Source: RBG-16-66-20 sp964564865 (GTDB lineage: Bacteria; Pseudomonadota; Gammaproteobacteria; Burkholderiales; SG8-39). Taken from it: a DNA stretch of 64,000 nt. Made by a program: the position numbers and the translations under genes. The DNA is taken from contig CAZMDA010000006.1 of assembly GCA_964564865.1 (NCBI GenBank), forward strand, positions 22,283 through 86,282. Reading direction: 5' to 3'. The notes beneath the pieces were generated by a model, which did no database searches, was not told the origin of the DNA, and saw only the letters and a list, made by a program, of their open reading frames with translations. Shown here one piece after another: positions 43,159 through 50,249 of the stretch (positions are counted from its first letter, which is position 1; the number at the start of each line of letters is the position of its first letter).

Positions 43159-44879
43159 AGCACAAGCGCAGGCGCAAGACGATCCCCATCCTGCCCTCGC
43201 GCGTCACGGTGGATGGGCTGGACCGTGCGCCGCACCGCGCCTTCCTGCGCGGCCTGGGCCTGACCGACGAGGACATCCAGCGGCCGTTCGTGGGCGTCGC
43301 CTCCACCGACGGGCGCGTCACGCCGTGCAACGCGCTGCTCGGGTCGCTCGCGCGCGAGGCCTGCGAAGGCGTGCGCGACGGCGGCGGGGTGCCGTTCGAC
43401 TTCGCCTCGATCGCCGTGGCGGACTCGATGTCCATGAACCACGCCGGGATGCGCTACTCGCTGCTCTCGCGCGAGATCATCGCCGACGGCGTGGAGGCGG
43501 TGGTGCGCGGCCACGCCTACGACGCGCTGGTCACCTTCGCCGGCTGCGACAAAACGCTGCCCGGGATGATGATGGCCATGGTGCGGCTCAACCTGCCTTC
43601 GGTGTTCATGTACGGCGGCGCGGCGCTGCCCGGACAGCTGGAGGGCAGGGACGTGACGGTGCTGGACACCTACGAGGCCGTGGGCGGCGTCTACGCCGGC
43701 ACCGTGACGCGCAAGCAGCTGGACGTGCTGGAGCACGTCTGCCTGCCGGGCCCGGGCGCGTGTCCCGGGCAGTTCAGCGCCAACACCATGGCGATGGTCT
43801 CGGAGACGCTGGGCCTCGCGCTGCCGGGTTCCGCGACCATGCCGGCGGTGGCGCTGGAGCGCCGCGCGCAGGCGCGCGAGGCCGGGCGCGTGGCGATGGA
43901 GCTGCTGAAGAAGGACGGTCCCCGGCCGCGCGACCTGGTGACGAGGAAGAGCCTGGAGAACGCCTGCGCCGCGGTCGCCGCCACCGGCGGCTCCACCAAC
44001 GCCGGGCTGCACATCCCGGCGATCGCGCACGAGGCGGGCATCCGGTTCTCGCTCGATGACCTGGCGCGGGTCTCGAAGCGCACGCCTTACCTCGCCGACA
44101 TGAAGCCGGGCGGCAAGTACCTCGCCAAGGACCTGCACGAAATCGGCGGCGTGTACGCGGTGCTGAAGGAACTGCTCAAGCGCGGTGCGCTGCACGGCGA
44201 CTGCCTCACCATCTACGGCACGACGCTGGAGCAGGAACTCGCCGACCATCCCGGCGCTGACGGCAAGGTGGTGCCGAGGAAGGCGCTCATGGACACGGGC
44301 GGCATCGTGGTGCTCAAGGGCAACCTCGCGCCCGACGGCGCGCTGCTGAAGGTCGCCGGCCTGAAGAGCCTGCGCTTCGAGGGCCGTGCGCGGGTATTCG
44401 ACAGCGAGGAGGCCTGCGTCGAGGTGGTGCGCAAGCGCGCCTACCGGCCGGGCGAAGTACTGGTCATCCGCTACGAGGGTCCGAAGGGCGGGCCCGGGAT
44501 GCGCGAGATGCTGGGCGTCACCGCCCTGCTGTACGGGCAGGGCGTGGGCGAGAAGGTGGCGCTGGTCACCGACGGGCGCTTCTCCGGCGCGACGCGCGGG
44601 ATGATGGTGGGCTACGTCTCGCCCGAGGCCGGCGTGGGCGGGCCGCTCGCGCTGGTGAAGACCGGCGACCGGATCGTGATCGACGCACAGGGCGGTCGCA
44701 TCGACCTGCTGGTCCCCGCCGGCGAATTGAAGAAGCGCAAGGCGAGCATGCCGAAGCAGAGGCTCTCCGGCGCGCTGGAGAAGTACGCCGCCCAGGTCGG
44801 CTCCGCCTTCCATGGCGCCGTCACCCACAGCGGCCCCCCGAAAAACAGGGACAGACCACGATTTCGGGGGAAGCGGTGA
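43155..44879 (+). CDS. IlvD/Edd family Fe-S dehydratase (dihydroxy-acid or sugar-acid dehydratase)
   Basis: 574 residues. Cluster and catalytic residues are present: Cys58 (TPCNALL), Cys131-Asp-Lys (AGCDKTLPGMMM), Cys203 (GACPGQFSANTM) and the late GRFSGATRG. Catalyses dehydration of a dihydroxy acid to a 2-oxoacid. Flanking genes suggest a catabolic sugar-acid dehydratase rather than the branched-chain amino acid enzyme. The last 14 residues (from 561, PPKNRDRPRFRGKR) are encoded by a dispersed REP-like repeat and look non-native. Stop overlaps the next GTG. Confidence 0.87.
   Translation: MKHKRRRKTIPILPSRVTVDGLDRAPHRAFLRGLGLTDEDIQRPFVGVASTDGRVTPCNALLGSLAREACEGVRDGGGVPFDFASIAVADSMSMNHAGMRYSLLSREIIADGVEAVVRGHAYDALVTFAGCDKTLPGMMMAMVRLNLPSVFMYGGAALPGQLEGRDVTVLDTYEAVGGVYAGTVTRKQLDVLEHVCLPGPGACPGQFSANTMAMVSETLGLALPGSATMPAVALERRAQAREAGRVAMELLKKDGPRPRDLVTRKSLENACAAVAATGGSTNAGLHIPAIAHEAGIRFSLDDLARVSKRTPYLADMKPGGKYLAKDLHEIGGVYAVLKELLKRGALHGDCLTIYGTTLEQELADHPGADGKVVPRKALMDTGGIVVLKGNLAPDGALLKVAGLKSLRFEGRARVFDSEEACVEVVRKRAYRPGEVLVIRYEGPKGGPGMREMLGVTALLYGQGVGEKVALVTDGRFSGATRGMMVGYVSPEAGVGGPLALVKTGDRIVIDAQGGRIDLLVPAGELKKRKASMPKQRLSGALEKYAAQVGSAFHGAVTHSGPPKNRDRPRFRGKR
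44835..44870. repeat. REP-like repeat, copy A, inside the dehydratase 3' end
   Basis: CCCCCGAAA (44835-44843) pairs with TTTCGGGGG (44862-44870) around an 18-base loop. Core CAGGGACAGACCACGATTTC at 44846-44865 recurs with few changes at 45778 and, inverted, at 49286. It resembles repeats found near REP-associated tyrosine transposases, none of which is in the window. Confidence 0.65.
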
Positions 44880-45757
44880 GCGAGCGACCGCGGCTGGGCT
44901 ACATCGGCATCGGGCTCATGGGGCGCCCGATGACTTTGCGGCTGCTTGCCGCCGGGCATTCGGTTGCGGTGTGGAACCGTTCCCGGGACAAGCTGGCGCC
45001 GGTGGTGGAGAAGGGCGCGACAGCGATGGATTGCCCGGCCGCCGTGGCGCGGGCGGCGGACATCATCATGATGTGCGTGACCGACCAGAGGGCGGCCGAG
45101 GCAGTCCTGTTTGGAGAGGATGGCATCGAGTCCGCCGGATCTGCCGGGAAGCTGGTGGTGGACTTCTCCAGTATCGCGCCGGATTCGGCGCGCGCATTCG
45201 CCGAACGCCTCGCGGCGAAGGGGATGGGCCTGGTGGATGCCCCGGTCTCCGGCGGCGTGCCGGGCGCGGAGAAGGGCACGCTCGCCATCATGGCCGGCGG
45301 CAGGGCGGAGGACATCGAGCGGGTGCGGCCCATCGTGATGCTCATGGCGCAGCGCTTTACCCGCATGGGCGACTCGGGCGCCGGCCAGGCCACCAAGCTG
45401 TGCAACCAGGTGATCGTGGGAAGCCTGCTGCCGGTGATCGCCGAGGCGGTGCGCCTCGCCGAGGCGGCGGGCGTGGATGCGAGCAAGCTGCCCGAGGCCT
45501 TGAAGGGCGGCTTCGCGGACTCGCTGCCGCTGCAGATCTTCGGCGCGCGCATGGCGGCGCGGAATTTCGATCCGCCGCTGGGGGCGAACGCCACCATGCT
45601 GAAGGACCTGGAGAACGCGGCGACGGTGGCGCGCCAGTCCGGCGTGCCGCTGCCCATGGCGCGCACCGCGGCCGAGCTCTACCGGCTGCTGGAAGCGCAG
45701 GGCAAGGCGGAGAAGGATCCGGCGGTGCTGGTCGAGCTGCTGCAAGGGAAGAATTGA
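44876..45757 (+). CDS. 3-hydroxyisobutyrate dehydrogenase family protein (beta-hydroxyacid dehydrogenase)
   Basis: 293 residues. LGYIGIGLMGRPM gives the NAD(P) motif GxGxxG; DAPVSGGVPGAEKGTLAIMAGG is the substrate-binding signature; the catalytic Lys lies in GAGQATKLCNQ (about 172). The family covers tartronate semialdehyde reductase, L-threonate dehydrogenase (LtnD) and related enzymes. With a DenD-like dehydrogenase and an IlvD dehydratase it fits sugar-acid breakdown. GTG start at 44876 overlaps the dehydratase stop by 4 bases and lies just after repeat copy A. Confidence 0.86.
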   Translation: MSERPRLGYIGIGLMGRPMTLRLLAAGHSVAVWNRSRDKLAPVVEKGATAMDCPAAVARAADIIMMCVTDQRAAEAVLFGEDGIESAGSAGKLVVDFSSIAPDSARAFAERLAAKGMGLVDAPVSGGVPGAEKGTLAIMAGGRAEDIERVRPIVMLMAQRFTRMGDSGAGQATKLCNQVIVGSLLPVIAEAVRLAEAAGVDASKLPEALKGGFADSLPLQIFGARMAARNFDPPLGANATMLKDLENAATVARQSGVPLPMARTAAELYRLLEAQGKAEKDPAVLVELLQGKN

Positions 45758-45777
45758 CAAGCGGGGTCGGCCAAGAC

Positions 45778-45798
45778 CAGGGACGGACCCGGATTTCC
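45778..45798. repeat. REP-like repeat, copy B
   Basis: CAGGGACGGACCCGGATTTC, 17 of 20 bases as in copy A and in the same orientation, fills the 42-base gap between the convergent dehydrogenase and M24 genes. Confidence 0.55.
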
Positions 45799-45799
45799 T

Positions 45800-46945
45800 C
45801 TAGACCGGGATCACGAACGGCTTGTCGGTCGGGAACCTGTCGGAGAGCAGCCTCGGCGGGCCATCCTCGACCAGGATGATGTCCTGCAGGTGCCAGTGCA
45901 ACCGCTGCGGCTCTACCGCCAGCAGCATTCCTTTCTCCAGCACCGCCTTGCTGCCGCGCCGGAGCACCGGTTCCTGCTGGTGCATCCATGGACCGAGACC
46001 ATGGCCAACCAGTGACGCCTGATAGTCAATGCCCTTCTTCCGGAACTCGCCGTGGGCGAAGGCGTAGACCTCGCCCGCGGTGACGCCGGCCCGGCAGAAA
46101 TCGATGGTCTTGCGATGGATCTCCAGCGTGAGGTCGTAGCCGCGCTGCTGCTCGGCGGTTGGCGGCCCGAGGATGGCCAGGCGCGACTGGTGGCCGGGGT
46201 AGCCATCGAGGTAGGCGACGTAGTCGTTGCGCACCCAGTCGCCCTTGTGGAAGCGGACGTCGCTCTCCCCGCCGTACATCACCATGTTCGAGCTGGAGTT
46301 GAGGATGCCGTGGGTGTAGCCGAAGCCCCTGTCGATGCAGGCGGCCATGATGCGCGCGTGCACCTCGCGCTCCATCTCTCCTGCGCGGATCAGCGGAAAC
46401 TGCTCGAGCAGAATGTCGTCGAGGAGGTCGATGGCCTTCTTCTGGTGCGCCACCTCGCCCGGCGTCTTGATCCAGCGTACTTCCTCCATCATGCGGCCGC
46501 AGTCCGCCATCTCCAGCTTCGGCAGCGCACGCTGGATCTCCTCCCAGTGCGCGACGCTCAGGCCTTCGCGCTCGAAGCCAACGCGCGCGCTGCCCAGGCC
46601 GACGTCCGCCATCACCTCCGCGAAACGCGTGTAGAGCGACTCCTCGTAGGCCTGGTAGACCTCGACGCGCTCGATCCAGGAGGCGCGTCGCACCAGCTTC
46701 TCGGCGAAGGCGTCGACCACCATCACCGGTTCGCCATGGCGCGGCCACAGCAGCATGAATCCGCGCACGGTGTAGGCCGCGTCGAGATGGCGCGACAGCG
46801 TGCCGGGCATCGCCATTCCGGCGAGGTAGGTGAAGTTCGGACCGTTGCGGATCGCCACCGCGGCGAGGCCCAGCCGGTCCATCGCCGCGTTCAGGCGGGC
46901 GATGTTGGCAATGACCTCACGGTGGACCCTGGTGCCGGCGGTCAT
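45800..46945 (-). CDS. M24-fold (creatinase/prolidase) protein with altered metal site
   Basis: 381 residues: an N-terminal creatinase domain (about 10-150) and a C-terminal pita-bread fold. Of the five usual metal ligands, Asp241, His315 (VGHGLG) and Glu345 (AVEPQ) remain; the second Asp is His252 (GYPGHQSR) and the last Glu is Gln354 (HLQDII). A classic dinuclear aminopeptidase is therefore unlikely; creatinase-like C-N hydrolysis without metal is a possible model. Start at 46945 (MTAGTRVHRE) avoids an upstream extension lying over the cupin gene. 14 bases separate it from that gene. Confidence 0.8.
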   Translation of the reverse strand: MTAGTRVHREVIANIARLNAAMDRLGLAAVAIRNGPNFTYLAGMAMPGTLSRHLDAAYTVRGFMLLWPRHGEPVMVVDAFAEKLVRRASWIERVEVYQAYEESLYTRFAEVMADVGLGSARVGFEREGLSVAHWEEIQRALPKLEMADCGRMMEEVRWIKTPGEVAHQKKAIDLLDDILLEQFPLIRAGEMEREVHARIMAACIDRGFGYTHGILNSSSNMVMYGGESDVRFHKGDWVRNDYVAYLDGYPGHQSRLAILGPPTAEQQRGYDLTLEIHRKTIDFCRAGVTAGEVYAFAHGEFRKKGIDYQASLVGHGLGPWMHQQEPVLRRGSKAVLEKGMLLAVEPQRLHWHLQDIILVEDGPPRLLSDRFPTDKPFVIPV

Positions 46946-46959
46946 GCAATGACCTGTTT

Positions 46960-47292
46960 TCAGCGCGCGTAGCGCACTTCGAAGGTGATGACGCCTTCCT
47001 CCGTGCGGTACGGGCCGTGCTTCATGCCCGGTGGCCGGCAGGCGTACATGCCCTTCTTGAAATGCTGGTTGCCGTCCCAATGGCTGCCCTCGACGATCAG
47101 CACCTCCTCCCAGAAGTCGTGCACGAAGGTCTCGGTGCCGGCGACGCCGGGGTCGCACTTCAGCAGCCGGGTGACGAACAGCTTCTCGGGGTCGGAGGTG
47201 AGGATCTTCTCCCACACGCCCGGCGGACCGCCTTCCAGCGGTTTCCAGGGAATGCTGTCGGTGGGAAAGAACTCAAGTTCCGGCTTGGGCAT
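46960..47292 (-). CDS. Cupin domain protein
   Basis: 110 residues, a single cupin barrel: TFVHDFWEEVLIVEG and MYACRPPGMKHGPY carry the His/Glu residues that would bind a metal. KILTSDPEKLFVTRLLKCDPG opens the barrel. Small single cupins act as isomerases, dioxygenases or lyases on sugars and acids. Lies between a Bug gene (16 bases) and the M24 gene, all on the minus strand. The reaction is unknown. Confidence 0.83.
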   Translation of the reverse strand: MPKPELEFFPTDSIPWKPLEGGPPGVWEKILTSDPEKLFVTRLLKCDPGVAGTETFVHDFWEEVLIVEGSHWDGNQHFKKGMYACRPPGMKHGPYRTEEGVITFEVRYAR

Positions 47293-47308
47293 GCGCTCCT
47301 CCTGGGGG

Positions 47309-48283
47309 TTACTGTTTCGGGATTCCGGCCTTGGCGATGACCTTGGCCCATTTGTCGATGTCGGCGCGCAGGCGGGCGCTCAGTTCCGCCGGCGTGCTGC
47401 CCTTCGCTTCGATCCCCACTTCGCCGAAGCGCTTGCGCACGTCGGGCATGGCGACGACCTCCTGCATGGCCCGGTTGAGCGCCCGGATGGCCTCGGGCGG
47501 CGTGCCTTTGAGCACGTAGAAAGCATTCCAGGACGTCACGTCGTATCCCGGCACGCCGCTCTCGGCCACCGTCGGCATGTCCGGCAGCGTGGCCGAGCGC
47601 CGGACACCGGACGTGGCCAGCCCGTGCAGCCGCTTGTCGGCCAGTTGGCCGCGCACCGCGGTGTAGAACTCGATCGCCATCTGCGCGTCGTTGCGCAGCA
47701 CGCTGGTCACCACCTCCGGCGAGGTCTTGTAGGTGATGATCTGGAACTGGGTGCCGGTCTCGATCTTGAACAGCTCCGCCGCGAGGTGCTGCGATCCGCC
47801 AGCCGTGACCGTGGCGACGTTCAGCTTGCCGGGTTGCGCCTTCGCCGCGGAGACGAAATCAGCGATCGTCTTGTAGGGCGAGGCGGGGTTCACCACGAAC
47901 ACGGCTTCGAACAGGCCGAGCGTGGACACCATTTCGAAGTCCCTCACGGGATCGAACGGCAGCTCTTTGAACAGGGAGACGCTGACCGCCGTGCCGTTGG
48001 TCGCGACGCCGATGACATGGCCATCGCTTCCGCCGGAGAGCACCGCGCGCGCGGAGGCGATGCCGCCCGCGCCAGGCAGGTTTTCCACCACGAAGCGCTG
48101 GCCGAGCTTCTCGCTGAGCCTGTCCGAAGCGATGCGCACGGTGACATCGGTCGCGCCGCCCGGGCCGAAGGGGACGATCACGCGCACGGGCTTGGAAGGG
48201 TAGCCCTGCGCGAGCGCCCTGCCCGCGGGCAGGGCGCTCGCGGCGAGAGCGGCTTTGAGAACAGTTCGGCGGGAAACGGTCAT
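47309..48283 (-). CDS. Bug/TctC family periplasmic solute-binding protein
   Basis: 324 residues. The N-terminus has a twin arginine-like start (MTVSRRTVLKAALAASALPAGRALAQ), possibly a Tat signal, cleaved at about 26. Then SKPVRVIVPFGPGGATDVTVR, VENLPGAGGIASARAVLSG and family-typical late motifs. It heads the Bug-cupin-M24 transcript and is divergent from a LysR gene with an operator in the 96-base gap, so the ligand is probably the inducer or substrate of that set. Confidence 0.9.
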   Translation of the reverse strand: MTVSRRTVLKAALAASALPAGRALAQGYPSKPVRVIVPFGPGGATDVTVRIASDRLSEKLGQRFVVENLPGAGGIASARAVLSGGSDGHVIGVATNGTAVSVSLFKELPFDPVRDFEMVSTLGLFEAVFVVNPASPYKTIADFVSAAKAQPGKLNVATVTAGGSQHLAAELFKIETGTQFQIITYKTSPEVVTSVLRNDAQMAIEFYTAVRGQLADKRLHGLATSGVRRSATLPDMPTVAESGVPGYDVTSWNAFYVLKGTPPEAIRALNRAMQEVVAMPDVRKRFGEVGIEAKGSTPAELSARLRADIDKWAKVIAKAGIPKQ

Positions 48284-48351
48284 CGGGGCCTCCCAGAGGA
48301 TGTCGGTGAGGGGATATTGACCAGCGGCCTGCTTTACCGCAACTATCCGAA

Positions 48352-48369
48352 ATTCAAGTCATATTGAAT
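48352..48369. promoter_or_regulatory. LysR-type operator, ATTCAA-N6-TTGAAT
   Basis: A perfect 6-base inverted repeat with a 6-base spacer containing T-N11-A, located 10 bases before the LysR start and between it and the divergent Bug gene. A further ATATTGA at 48314-48320 repeats part of it nearer the Bug gene. Confidence 0.6.
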
Positions 48370-48379
48370 AGCGGGAAAC

Positions 48380-49261
48380 ATGGAACTGCGCGACCTTGAG
48401 TACTTCGCGGTGGTTGCCGCCCACGGCAACGTCACGCGCGCTTCCGAGGTGCTCGAACTCACGCCGGGTGCACTAAGCAAGAGCCTGCGGCGGCTGGAGC
48501 AGGCGCTGGACGCCCGGCTGGTGAGGCGCACCACGAAAGGGATCGAGCTCACCGGCGTGGGGCAGGCGCTTCTGGGGCAGGTGCAGCGGTTGCGCACCTG
48601 CATGGACGACGTGGTTCGCGAGGCTGCCGATCTCAGCCGCGGCGTTGCAGGGCATTTGCGCATCGGCGCCGGGCCCACCGTGTGCGAGGAACTGCCCCCG
48701 GTGTACGCGGCGATGCTGCGCCGTGGCGCCGGCGCCACGGTCAACGTCACCGTCGGCGACAACGACAGCATGGTGCCGATGCTGCGCCGGGGCGAACTGG
48801 ATCTGGTCGTGAACTACATGCCGCCCGCCGACTACGAAGGTCTCGTCCACGAGCCGCTGCACGAGGACCCTTGGGTCGTGTGCGCCCGTGCCGGCCATCG
48901 CCTGGCGGGGCGCAAGCGGGTCACCCTGGAAGACCTCGCGCTCGAGGGCTGGGCGCTCTCCAGCCAGACCGTCTATTCGCAGCAATGGTTGCTGCAGGCG
49001 TTCCAGCGCCATGGCCTGCCTGCGCCGAGGATCGTGGTGGAAACGCGTTCGCTGGTCCTGCGCATGCAGACCTGGGCCTCGACGGACCTGCTGGGGTTCT
49101 GCTCCCGGCGGCGATTGCGGCAGTCGGCACAGCACCTGCCGATCGTGGTGCTGCCCGTGCCCGACCTGGCCTGGATGCGCGCCGTCGGATTGTTGCGCCG
49201 GGATCTTGGCTACCTCTCGCCCGCGGCGCGGCGGTTCATCGAGCTCCTGAAGAGGCGGTAG
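48380..49261 (+). CDS. LysR-type transcriptional regulator
   Basis: 293 residues. The HTH region is MELRDLEYFAVVAAHGNVTRASEVLELTPGALSKSLRRLE (read in parts), followed by the effector domain (HLRIGAGPTVCEELPPVYAAML and later). Divergent from the Bug-cupin-M24 operon, which it probably controls through the palindrome at 48352-48369. The gene ends directly at a REP-like repeat (copy C). Confidence 0.92.
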   Translation: MELRDLEYFAVVAAHGNVTRASEVLELTPGALSKSLRRLEQALDARLVRRTTKGIELTGVGQALLGQVQRLRTCMDDVVREAADLSRGVAGHLRIGAGPTVCEELPPVYAAMLRRGAGATVNVTVGDNDSMVPMLRRGELDLVVNYMPPADYEGLVHEPLHEDPWVVCARAGHRLAGRKRVTLEDLALEGWALSSQTVYSQQWLLQAFQRHGLPAPRIVVETRSLVLRMQTWASTDLLGFCSRRRLRQSAQHLPIVVLPVPDLAWMRAVGLLRRDLGYLSPAARRFIELLKRR

Positions 49262-49265
49262 CGTC

Positions 49266-49286
49266 GGGAAACGTGGTCCGTCCCTG
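49266..49286. repeat. REP-like repeat, copy C (inverted)
   Basis: The minus strand reads CAGGGACGGACCACGTTTCC, matching copies A and B with one base deleted. It lies 4 bases after the LysR stop and 6 bases before the palindrome at 49292. Confidence 0.55.
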
Positions 49287-49291
49287 ATCAA

Positions 49292-49311
49292 ATGTAACCG
49301 ATCGGTTACAT
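49292..49311. repeat. Perfect 20-base palindrome at convergent junction
   Basis: ATGTAACCGATCGGTTACAT is its own reverse complement. It supplies the TAA stop of the minus-strand aldolase gene. A related sequence at 60251-60272 supplies the stop of tilS at another convergent junction. Confidence 0.75.
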
Positions 49312-50055
49312 CGGGGGGCTGCGGCGCGCCCAGTACGCGAAGGTGCCGCGCACGATGGAAGGCTGCAGCAGGAATTTGCAGGCTTCCTCGGCCAGTTCCG
49401 GCTTCACTTCCCGGAACCCGCCCGCCGCCATGGCGCGGATCTGCATGCGCGCGGCGCGCTCGAAAAACACCGCGAGGTAGGTCGCCTCCTCGATCGAGGC
49501 GCCGGCGGTGAGCAGGCCGTGGTTTGCGAGCAGGATGGTCTTCGCCGAACCGAGCGCCCCGGAGATGATCCGGCCCTCGTCGTCGGCGACCGGCACGCCG
49601 GGCCACTCCGGCAGGTGCGCGGTGCCGTGGAGCATCGCGCTGTCCATGTGGATGGTCTTCAGCGGCTTGCCGGTGGCGGCGAGCGCGGAGGCGTAGGGCG
49701 CATGGGTGTGGACGATGGCCTTCACGTCCGGGCGCTTCCGGTAGATCCAGACATGGAAGCGCACGCCGGGATTGGCGCGGCCGCCCGAGAGCGGCTTCAG
49801 GTCCTCGTCCACCAGCACCATGCGCTCGGCGGTGGCTTCCTCGAAGCCGAGGCCGAACTTCAGCGTCCACCAGGTATCGGGCTTTTCTCCCAGCGCGGTG
49901 ACCTGGCCGGCCAGCCCGGATTCATGGCCTTCGCGCGCGAGGATGCGGCAGCAGGCGGCGAGCGCCTCAGGCGGCGACAGATCCAGGACACCGAGGTCCT
50001 CGTCCATCTCGCGGCTGACGCGGTCCATGAAGTACGCCTTGTCGCGGTCGTTCAT
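49306..50055 (-). CDS. Class II aldolase/adducin family protein
   Basis: 249 residues. Zinc-binding histidines are seen: His116 and His118 (AIVHTHAPYA) and His179 (LLANHGLLTAG). Members cleave or decarboxylate sugar phosphates and acids, for example fuculose-phosphate aldolase or OtnC. It is on the far side of the LysR gene from the DenD-like/IlvD/HIBADH set but may belong to the same sugar-acid metabolism. ATG at 50055 has AAGGGG 8 bases upstream; a GTG two codons earlier is less likely. Its stop lies in a perfect palindrome. Confidence 0.87.
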   Translation of the reverse strand: MNDRDKAYFMDRVSREMDEDLGVLDLSPPEALAACCRILAREGHESGLAGQVTALGEKPDTWWTLKFGLGFEEATAERMVLVDEDLKPLSGGRANPGVRFHVWIYRKRPDVKAIVHTHAPYASALAATGKPLKTIHMDSAMLHGTAHLPEWPGVPVADDEGRIISGALGSAKTILLANHGLLTAGASIEEATYLAVFFERAARMQIRAMAAGGFREVKPELAEEACKFLLQPSIVRGTFAYWARRSPPM

Positions 50056-50249
50056 TTCCACCCCTTGAAACGCGTGTTCCGGATGATGATGATTTTACTC
50101 ACTCTTTTCCGGGCGATGAACGGTCGGTTTGCATTTGCTGCGGTGCGGGAGCAGACTTCGCGCCCTCACTGGCCTGATATAGCCGCTCCCTGGCAAACGG
50201 TTCGCACGCGAAGGATTCCACGGCCGCCCTGACGCTGCTCGCGCTGGGG

